From NCBI RefSeq assembly GCF_900104175.1, contig NZ_FNIX01000003.1, positions 620,001-684,000 on the forward strand: a DNA stretch of 64,000 bases, in the 5' to 3' direction. A program made the translations under genes and the position numbers. This DNA is from Lentzea jiangxiensis. GTDB taxonomy: Bacteria; Actinomycetota; Actinomycetes; Mycobacteriales; Pseudonocardiaceae. Below, piece after piece: positions 41,970 to 50,200 of this stretch (position 1 is the first letter of the stretch; every line of letters starts with the position of its first letter). The notes under the pieces are model-generated. The model saw only the letters and a program-made list of their open reading frames with translations. It made no database searches and was not told the DNA's origin.

Positions 41970-44900
41970 TCACCGCGCCGCTGCCGTGGCGAGGTAGCGG
42001 CTCAGGGCCGCCGGCGTGGGATGCGTCCAGAGGATGCCCGCGGGCAGCTCGACTCCGGTGCCCTGCTGCAGCTTGCCCCGGATGGCGATGCCCATGACCG
42101 AGTCGAGGCCGATGTCCGAGAACGGCCGTTCGGCTTCGATCCGGTTCTCCGGCACACCGGTCTCGGCCGCCACCACGCTCCGGATCACGGCCATCGCCGC
42201 GTCGAACACCTCGTCCGCGGGCAGATCGCGCAGGAGGGTGATCGACTCGGCCGCCGATCCTTCGCGCGACCCGCCGTTCTGGGGATCGCGGACGTGTTCG
42301 AACAGCGCGCGACGTCCTCCCGGCGGTGGCGTGGTCGGCCTGACGACCAGCGCGTAGCCGTCATCCGTGGTGTGCAGGCAGTTCCAGACGCGCAGCGCCT
42401 CGGACGGGGTGATGTCCCCGAAGCCCTGGGCCTCCATGCTCTGCATTCCGTCGGCGCTGAGCTTGCCCATGCCGGTGTCGCGCCAGACCGTCCAGGCGAT
42501 CGAGGTGGTGTTGCCTCCTCGGTGCCTGCGATGTGCGGCCAGGCCGTCCAGGAACGAGTTGGCCGCGGCGTAGGCGGTGCAGCCGGGCAGCACGACCAGC
42601 GGTGCGGTGGAGGAGAACAGCACCATCTCGTCGATGCTTCCCGGCGGGAACAGCTCGTCCAGCACCAACGCACCCAGCACCTTGGCGTGCAGCGTTTCCC
42701 GGATCGACTCCTCGTCCAGGTCGTCCACCAGGCGGCCGTGCACGGCTCCGGCCGTGTGGACCACGCCCCGGATGGGCGGCATGCGCAGGAAGTCGGGCGT
42801 CAGCACCGCTCGTGCGGCGTCGGCGTCGGTCACGTCGAGGGCGAGCGGGAGGACGTTCACCCCCTGGCTCTCGAGCTCCTCGACGACGCCGATGGCGCGC
42901 CGGGTCGCGTCGTCGTGCTGCTCGGTCCAGGTGGACCGCGGCGGCAGTCCGCGCCGGCTGGTCAGGACCAGCCGGCGGGCACCCCGTGAGGAGAGGTGCC
43001 GCGCCGCCTCCAGCCCGAGTGCTCCCAGACCGCCGGTCACCACGTAGGTCGCGTCGGGCCGCAGGGGCACCGGCGGGGTCTGGCCGCGGTCCGGGCGGGG
43101 AACGACGCGACCGGCGAGCAGTGCACCGTTCCGGATGACCAGCCAGTCCTCGGCAGGAGGATCGTTGAGGACTCGCGCCACCAGTTCGAACGCGGCGTCG
43201 TCGTCACCTTCCTCCAGATCGAGCACGCCCCCGCGCAGCTCCGGGTGTTCGGAGGCGATCACCCGTGCGGCTCCCCACAGGGGCCGGTGCGTGAGACCGG
43301 AGGGGGTGTCGCAGGCCAGGGCGTCCTGGGTGAGGGCCCACAACCTGGTTCCCGGCCGGTCGGCCGCGACCGCGGACCGCGTCACGTCGGCGAGATCGGT
43401 CAGGTGGCGGACGGTGGCGTCGTACTCGTGTCCCGATCCGGAGTACGGGGCCACGTACACCACGTGATGCGGCCCGTCGCCCACGGGCAGCGAGATGTCC
43501 TGTGCTGCTTTGACGAGCGTGCACGGCAGACCGGCCCGCACGAGGTGTTTCGCGAGCCGTTCCGCGGTCATCGAGAGTTCGGGCGAGACCAGGGTGACCG
43601 TGGCCGCGGGTGTCTCGACGGCCGGGACCTCCAGCGGCTGCCAGGAAAGCCCGTGCAGGAACGTCCTGGGGTCGGTGATCAACGTCTGGTCCGCGTCGAG
43701 AACGCCGAACCGGAGGCCGGTGACCCTGGCGGAGGACTGCCCGTCGGTCCCCCGCAGGTCCAGGTCGATGGTGTCGGTGGTGCCGCTGCGCAGGCGTGCG
43801 ACCAGGTGGACCGAGGACGGAGCGGGACCGGTCCACTCGACCGACTCGATGGAAGCGGGCATGCGGTAGATGCCCTGCCGGGCCAGCGGGAGCGAGGACA
43901 GCGTGGTGGCGGCGTCGAGGACCACCGCCCAGTGGGACGCACGGCCGGGCGTCGACACGGACGCGTGCACCACGTCGTCGTCGTGCCGCAGGTGGTCCAC
44001 CTGCCAGTCGAAGGCCAGCCCCGACACTCCCAGCGGCCGGAGCAGCTCGAGCACCTCGTCGGCGCCGGCGGGGAGCATCGGCGGCACCGGGTCTCCGGCC
44101 ACCTCGGCCGAGTCCGTGCGCGCCGTGCCCTCACCGCCGCCGCGAGCGGAGGTGTGCGTGGTCCAGGACGTCTCTTCGGACGCCTCCTGCAGGCGGGAGG
44201 AGAGCACCGCCCTGCCGTCCTGGCAGACGACCTGGACGGCGCGGTCCTGCTCGGCCGGCAGTGGTGTGCGCAGGACGATGTCGCGGAGGTGGCGCGGCTT
44301 GTCCGCGTCACCCGTGATCGCGTCGGCGAGCGTGCACAACAGCACGGCAGCGGGAACGATGTCCACGCCGTGCACGGTGTGCGGAGCGTCGTACGGCCTG
44401 TTCTCGGGCGAAAGGGTCGTCTGCCACACAGCGGATGGCGGCACGGTGGCCGCCGTCAGCCGGGAACCGAGCAGGGTGAAGGACTCCGGGTCGTGGCCTC
44501 CCGTCCCCCGGTCCACGGGCGCCTCCGGAAGCCAGTACCGGCTGTGCTGCCACGCCGTGCGCGGCAACGCGATCGCTGCCGAGCGGGGCCAGAGGGCTCG
44601 CCAGTCGACGCGGACTCCGGCGCAGTGCAGCCTGCCCAGCTGTTCGGTGAGCTCCGCGAGCGCCGGCCGCGCGCGACGCAGCGAATGCGCCGCGGTGACC
44701 GCCGGGACCGACAGCGACTCCGCGATCTGGGCGATGTTGTGGACGACGACGGGGTGCGGTGAGATCTCCAGGAAGTGGCGGTGTCCATCCTGGACCGCGG
44801 CTTCCACGCCCGCCGCGAACCGCACGGGGCGCCTGAGGTTCTGCTGCCAGTAGGCGGCATCCCGTGGCGCGTCGGAACGCGGGTCGTCCAGGATCGTGCC

Positions 44901-47171
44901 GTACAGCCGCAACGACGCCGGGCTGATCGACAGCCCGTGCACCGCGGCGCCGAGGTCGTCGACGAGCTCGTCCATGTGCGAGCTGTGGAAAGCGACGTCG
45001 GAGGCCACTCGGCGGACCACGCGGCCCTCGCCGGCCAGCACGCTCGCGTACTCCTCCACCGCGGCCACGTCGCCCGCCAGCACGGACCAGCCGCGGGCCG
45101 GTTCGATCGCCGCTGTCAGGCCGGACTTGCCCGCGAGCCGTTCTCGCAGCTCGTCGAACGGCACGTCGAGCAGGACCATGGCACCGCGTCCCGCCACGGT
45201 CTCGAGCAGTGCCGCGCGGCGGCAGGCGAACCGGGCGGCGTCTTCCGCGCTCCACACGCCGGCGGTCACCGCCGCGGCGATCTCGCCCATCGAGTGGCCG
45301 AGTGCCGCCACCGGTTCGACGCCCCAGGACCGCCACACCTCGGCCAGGCCCAGGTGCATGGCGAACAGCGTCGCCTGGATGCGGTCCGTCCGCGTGCAGT
45401 CCCCCTCGTCGATCTCGGTGATCAGCGAGTACCCGGCCTCCTCGCGGAAGACCGGGTCGAGCCGCTCGCACAGGGCCGCGAACGGCTTGCTCGAGCGGAG
45501 CAGCTCGTGTCCCATGCCCGCCCACTGGGAACCGTGCCCGGAGAAGACGAACACCGGTCCGGCGGCCTGCTCGGTGGCCCGTCCGTGCACCACCCCCGGA
45601 ACCTTCTCCGTCGCGGACCACGCCCGGAGGCGGTCGGCCGCCTCGGCGCGGTCGGTGGCGACCACGGCGGTCCGCCACGGCAGGTGCGACCTGTGCAGCG
45701 CCAGCGTGGCCGCCACCGCGTCGACGTCCTGCTCCCCCGTCTCCAGCGCGTCCGCGAGCCTGGACGCCGTCGGCGCCAGCGCCTCCTGGGTGGCGGCGGA
45801 CAGGACGAGCAGGGACGGCGCGTCGGTGGCGTCCCGCTCCTCGTGAGGTTCCAGCGGGTCGCCTTCGGCCAGGCAGACGTGCGCGATGGTGCCCCCGTAG
45901 CCGAAGCTGGACACCCCGGCGATTTTCGGCTTTCCGGCGACCTCGGGCCAGGCGGTCGGCTCTGCCACCACCTTGACCGACCGCTCCGCCTCGACCGCGG
46001 GATTGACACCGTCCCGCGCTCCCACCGTGGGCGGCAGGACACCGGCACGCATGGCCAGCACCGTCTTGATGATCCCGACCACCCCGGCGCCCGCCTCGAG
46101 GTGCCCCACGTTGCCCTTCACCGATCCGATGAGCAGGGGCGAGTCCGGCGCCCGGCCGGCACCGAGGACGGCCGCGGCCGCGGCCGCCTCCGTCGGATCA
46201 CCGAGAGGGGTACCGGTGCCGTGCGCTTCCAGGTAGTCCACAGCGGACGGATCGATGCCGGCCCCGGCGTACATGGATCGGAGCATCTCCTGCTGTGCGT
46301 CGCCGTTGGGCGCCATGATCCCGTTAGTGCGGCCGTCCTGCCGGACCGCGCTCGCGCGGACGACGGCCAGGACGTTGTTGCCGTCGCGCCGGGCGTGGTC
46401 CAGCCTCTTGAGCACCACGACACCGGCACCCTCGCCCCGCCCGTACCCGTTGGCCGAAGCCGAGAACGGCTTGCTCCTGCCGTCGGCCGACAACGCTCCC
46501 GACGCCCCCAGCGACAGGGTCTGCGCGGGTGCGGCGATCAGGTTCACCCCGCCCGCGATCACGACGTCGCACTCCCCGGACAGCAGCGCCTGCCGTCCGA
46601 AGTGGATCGCCGCGAGCGAGGACGAGCACGCGGAGTCGAGCGCCAGGCTCGGACCGCGCAGGTCGAGGAAGTACGAAACCCGGTTCGCGACGGCGCAGTA
46701 GGCCCCGCCGATGCTGCTCCACGGACCGATCCGTTCGGGATCGTTGAGCAGCATCTGCCCGTACTCACCGCCGCCGACGCCGATCAGCACGGCGGAGTTG
46801 CTGCCGGCGAGCGACAGAGGCGGGATCCCGGCGTGTTCGAGCGCTTCCCACACCACTTCCAGCACGAGGCGCTGTTGCGGGTCCATCAGGACCGCTTCTC
46901 TGGGTGTGACGCCGAAGAACTCCGCGTCGAAGTTCGCGGCGTCCTCCAGGTAGGCGGCGCGGCTGACGGCCCGGTTCACCGCGGCGGCGGCCGCGGGACC
47001 GTGTGCCGGGTACGACGACCACCGGTCGCGGGGAAGGTCCCCGACCTCACTGCGTGCCGCGATCAAACCGGCCCAGAAGTCCGCCGGTTCGCAGATTCCA
47101 CCGGCCAGCCTCATGCCCAAACCCACAACGGCTACGTCGTTGCCGGGGTTGCCAACGTTCAAACGCGTCAT
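41970..47171 (-). CDS. Iterative type I PKS of the 6-methylsalicylate synthase type (KS-AT-DH-KR-ACP)
   Basis: A 1733-residue protein. The KS has Cys177 in LDSACSSSL, HGTGT near 319 and NVGHLEAGAG. The AT has LGHSMGE near 625 and VAFH near 729, a malonyl-type loop. The DH/thioester-hydrolase-like domain begins with HTVHGVDIVPAAVLL near 934. The KR has TGGLGALGLE near 1377. The ACP has IGLDSVMG near 1690. Length, order and the N-terminal style (LPRDRWSSYPAHG then FDAEFFGVTPREA) match bacterial 6-MSA, orsellinate and naphthoate synthases such as ChlB1 or NcsB. With a KR, 6-methylsalicylate is the simplest product; a larger aromatic acid cannot be excluded. ATG 47171 follows GTGAGG. No KSIII-like transfer partner is visible. 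Confidence 0.88.
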   Translation of the reverse strand: MTRLNVGNPGNDVAVVGLGMRLAGGICEPADFWAGLIAARSEVGDLPRDRWSSYPAHGPAAAAAVNRAVSRAAYLEDAANFDAEFFGVTPREAVLMDPQQRLVLEVVWEALEHAGIPPLSLAGSNSAVLIGVGGGEYGQMLLNDPERIGPWSSIGGAYCAVANRVSYFLDLRGPSLALDSACSSSLAAIHFGRQALLSGECDVVIAGGVNLIAAPAQTLSLGASGALSADGRSKPFSASANGYGRGEGAGVVVLKRLDHARRDGNNVLAVVRASAVRQDGRTNGIMAPNGDAQQEMLRSMYAGAGIDPSAVDYLEAHGTGTPLGDPTEAAAAAAVLGAGRAPDSPLLIGSVKGNVGHLEAGAGVVGIIKTVLAMRAGVLPPTVGARDGVNPAVEAERSVKVVAEPTAWPEVAGKPKIAGVSSFGYGGTIAHVCLAEGDPLEPHEERDATDAPSLLVLSAATQEALAPTASRLADALETGEQDVDAVAATLALHRSHLPWRTAVVATDRAEAADRLRAWSATEKVPGVVHGRATEQAAGPVFVFSGHGSQWAGMGHELLRSSKPFAALCERLDPVFREEAGYSLITEIDEGDCTRTDRIQATLFAMHLGLAEVWRSWGVEPVAALGHSMGEIAAAVTAGVWSAEDAARFACRRAALLETVAGRGAMVLLDVPFDELRERLAGKSGLTAAIEPARGWSVLAGDVAAVEEYASVLAGEGRVVRRVASDVAFHSSHMDELVDDLGAAVHGLSISPASLRLYGTILDDPRSDAPRDAAYWQQNLRRPVRFAAGVEAAVQDGHRHFLEISPHPVVVHNIAQIAESLSVPAVTAAHSLRRARPALAELTEQLGRLHCAGVRVDWRALWPRSAAIALPRTAWQHSRYWLPEAPVDRGTGGHDPESFTLLGSRLTAATVPPSAVWQTTLSPENRPYDAPHTVHGVDIVPAAVLLCTLADAITGDADKPRHLRDIVLRTPLPAEQDRAVQVVCQDGRAVLSSRLQEASEETSWTTHTSARGGGEGTARTDSAEVAGDPVPPMLPAGADEVLELLRPLGVSGLAFDWQVDHLRHDDDVVHASVSTPGRASHWAVVLDAATTLSSLPLARQGIYRMPASIESVEWTGPAPSSVHLVARLRSGTTDTIDLDLRGTDGQSSARVTGLRFGVLDADQTLITDPRTFLHGLSWQPLEVPAVETPAATVTLVSPELSMTAERLAKHLVRAGLPCTLVKAAQDISLPVGDGPHHVVYVAPYSGSGHEYDATVRHLTDLADVTRSAVAADRPGTRLWALTQDALACDTPSGLTHRPLWGAARVIASEHPELRGGVLDLEEGDDDAAFELVARVLNDPPAEDWLVIRNGALLAGRVVPRPDRGQTPPVPLRPDATYVVTGGLGALGLEAARHLSSRGARRLVLTSRRGLPPRSTWTEQHDDATRRAIGVVEELESQGVNVLPLALDVTDADAARAVLTPDFLRMPPIRGVVHTAGAVHGRLVDDLDEESIRETLHAKVLGALVLDELFPPGSIDEMVLFSSTAPLVVLPGCTAYAAANSFLDGLAAHRRHRGGNTTSIAWTVWRDTGMGKLSADGMQSMEAQGFGDITPSEALRVWNCLHTTDDGYALVVRPTTPPPGGRRALFEHVRDPQNGGSREGSAAESITLLRDLPADEVFDAAMAVIRSVVAAETGVPENRIEAERPFSDIGLDSVMGIAIRGKLQQGTGVELPAGILWTHPTPAALSRYLATAAAR

Positions 47172-47250
47172 TTCTACCTCACAGATTTCGGTCAGGGCGC
47201 CCACTTGTCGCGGAATCTCCCGGCCGGTACCGGGCGATGAGGACGGGCGC

Positions 47251-47275
47251 GGCCCCGACCACGGTGGTCGGGGCC
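47251..47275 (-). terminator. Terminator after the PUFA-like KS gene
   Basis: GGCCCCGACCAC / GTGGTCGGGGCC is a near-uninterrupted palindrome eight bases after the KS gene stop. It separates that operon from the iterative PKS gene, whose promoter must lie in the remaining 80 bp. Confidence 0.75.
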
Positions 47276-47282
47276 GTCATGC

Positions 47283-50200
47283 TCAACTGGTGTCGCCGAC
47301 GTCGAACGTCTCGCAACCGGAGATGCGGATGAGGACCCGGCCGTCCGCGTTCACCGCCTCCTCGACGTTGGCGTCGTCGACGTGGACGAGCAGGATGCCG
47401 TCCGGGTTGGACTTGCTCACCGCCGCGTCGCTGCCCGTCGTGAAGAACTCGATGCGGTCGATGAAGCGGGGTACCGCGACCAGGTGGACGCCGTTGCCGT
47501 CGGTGCGCAGCAACCGGGTCCGGGCCAGCGCGTCCAGCATCACCGTGGGAACCGGCGGGTTCTCCAGGAGCGCGTGGTCGGCTTCGGTCGCGGGCGGGAC
47601 CAGCACCCAGCGGGAACTGGTGCCGTCCGGACCTTCCCTGCCGTCGGCGCTCGCTCGGTAGACCCCGCGCAGGACGACGGCGCTGTCATCGCGGTAGTAG
47701 GGGTCCTCCGACGGCCGGTCGGTGACGACGTTCCTGGCGAGCGGGGGAACCGGAAGGGCGCCCAGCACGACGTCGCACGCGAAGTGCTGGCGGTCCGCGC
47801 GCAGCACGCGGCCACGCCGGTCCACCACGTCGCTGGTGATCCGGACGTGCACGCGATCCGGGCCGTCCGGCCGCGCCGTCACCCGGTAGGGGTTGCCCGG
47901 CCCGGCTTTCGGCGCGACGAACGCCGAGAACCGCAGGTTCTCCAGGGTGCGGACGGGCAAGCCGGGCATCACCGCGGTCGCCGCTTCGGCCGCGATGGTG
48001 GCCAGACCGGTGCCGTGCATGGTCGGTTTGCCGTTCACCGTGTGGTCGACCAGGAATCCCGCGGTGCGCTCGCCGAGGTCCAGCAGCCACTGGGTGGCGC
48101 CGCGCGTGATGCGGTGCGGGGTGCCGAGCATCCACCGGGTGCGTTCCGGCACCGGGTGCACGAAGCCGGGGAACTGCTCGCCGAACGTCGCGCGTTCCTT
48201 CGCGTTGAGGAACGCCACCAGCGGCTGGGCCACCGACGGCGTGCTCAGCTCGGCGGCCAGGTGCCGCACACCCTCGGCCGGGGCGAGCGGAGCCATGATC
48301 CCCGCTCGTTCGTTGTTGCCCTGCATCAGTTCCGAGCCGCCCATGCCGATCTCCGCCCAGATCGGCCAGATCAGCGTGCGCTCGTCCGCGCCGCGCACCA
48401 GCGCCGCCTGGCGGGCCGCGCCGTGGAGGAAGTCGTTGCCGGGCGCGTAGTCGGTCTCGCCGGGCAGGCCCACGAGGCCCGCCACCGAGCCGAAGTTGCA
48501 CCACTGGGCGGGCTGGGCGGTGCCGAACGCCGCCTTGAGGTTGCGGTACCCGTCGACCTTGACCCCGCGGATGTGCCGCAGCCCGTCGACCGTCAGCCGG
48601 GAGATGTCGCCGCCGTTGTGCAGGCCGGCCCCGTGCACGAGCAGGTCGACGTCCGGGGTGACCTGCCGGATCGTCTCGACGGCCGAGCGGACGGCCTCGG
48701 CGTCGGTGAGGTCGCAGCTCAGGTAGTCGACCGCGTCCTCGCCGCAGAGCGCACGCAGTTCCCGCAGGTTCCGCTGCGACTCACGGGCGTTGAGCAGGCG
48801 GTCGAACCGGGCCATGACCTCTCGCACCGAGGCACCGGGGGTGCGGGCGCGTTCGGACTTGAGGAAGTCCGCCCGCAGTCCGGGGAGCTGCTCGTCGCCC
48901 GCGTACAGCAGGTCCTCCGGCACGTCCTGCAACCGCGACGAGCCCAGCAGCCACAACCGCAACGGCGTTCGAGAGGCGAGCTCCTTGGCGCAGGCCGCCG
49001 TGATCCCCCGCGCGCCGCCGGTGACCACGACCACCGATCCCGGCCGCAGCGGCGACACGTTCGAGCTCAGGTCGAGCGGGGCGGGCACCAGCTTGGTGCG
49101 CAGCCGCACACCGTCGTGGTGGAGCACCGCCGGGTAGCCGCGGTAGCCGGCCACCTCCCGGTTCAGGGTGTCCCAGCCTCCGGTCTCCGAGCTGATCACC
49201 ACGGCCAGCCGCGCCCCGCGGAGGTCCCAGGCGAGGCTGCTGACGATGCCGGTGAACAGGCCGGCGGAGGCGTGCGGGACACCGCTGCGCAGCTCGTCGA
49301 CGAGGTGCACGCCGAGCGAGCCACCGGCGTCGATCCGGTCGCGGCAGGACTTCGCCGCGAGGAACAGCGCTTCGTGTGCGCGGAGAGTCCCTTCCGGAAC
49401 GGCCTCGCCGGGCGCCGACCCGCCGGTGGAGGCGAAGAGGCGGACGTGGCTGAACCGGCCCGCGCCCGTCGCGGCGTCGGGGAACTGGGCTTCGACCGGT
49501 GTGGTCTCGTCCAGCACGTGGACGTGGGCACCGGACTCGCGCACCTGCGCGGGCACCGACTCCTCGCATCCGGGCTGCACGACGACGAGCCAGTCCGGCC
49601 CCGGAGCGGTGGTCCACTCGGCGTCGGAAGCGGGTTCCTCGACGTAGGTGCAGACGTAGCGCTCGTTGCGCGGCGCCGACCGGGCGGGCCGGTGTGGTGT
49701 CAGCACGATCCCGGGCGCCGAAGGGCCGGCAGCGATCACGCGGGGGCTCTCCCCCAGCCGGGCGAGCTCGCCGATGAGGTCGCACGCGCCGTTGGCGCCG
49801 AGGTAGTCCAGCGGCCGTGGGGCTTGGGCTCCGGCGCTGCCGGTGGCGACCGAGACCTGGCAGAGCACGGGCCACCCGGCGGCCGCCGCGGTGCTCTCCC
49901 GCGCCAGGGCGAACAGGAAGGCGCCTTCGCCGAGTGGACCGCGACCGAGCAGGGTGCGCAGTTCGTCGGTGCTGTTGCCGTTGAGGCTGAGCACCAGCGC
50001 CAGGTCGAGCGCTCCACCGCGGAGGTGCCGCACCGCCGTCTGGACCGCGTGCGCGGTGGCGTCCGGTCCGGCGTCGGCGAGCTGCACCGCACCGTTGAGG
50101 TTGTGGCGGTTGGCGATGCGCGAAGCGATGACGTTGCCCATCAGACCGGGCTGCGTGTCCGGGGTGCTCGCGGCGGTTCCCGCCCGCACCGCGCGGCCCA

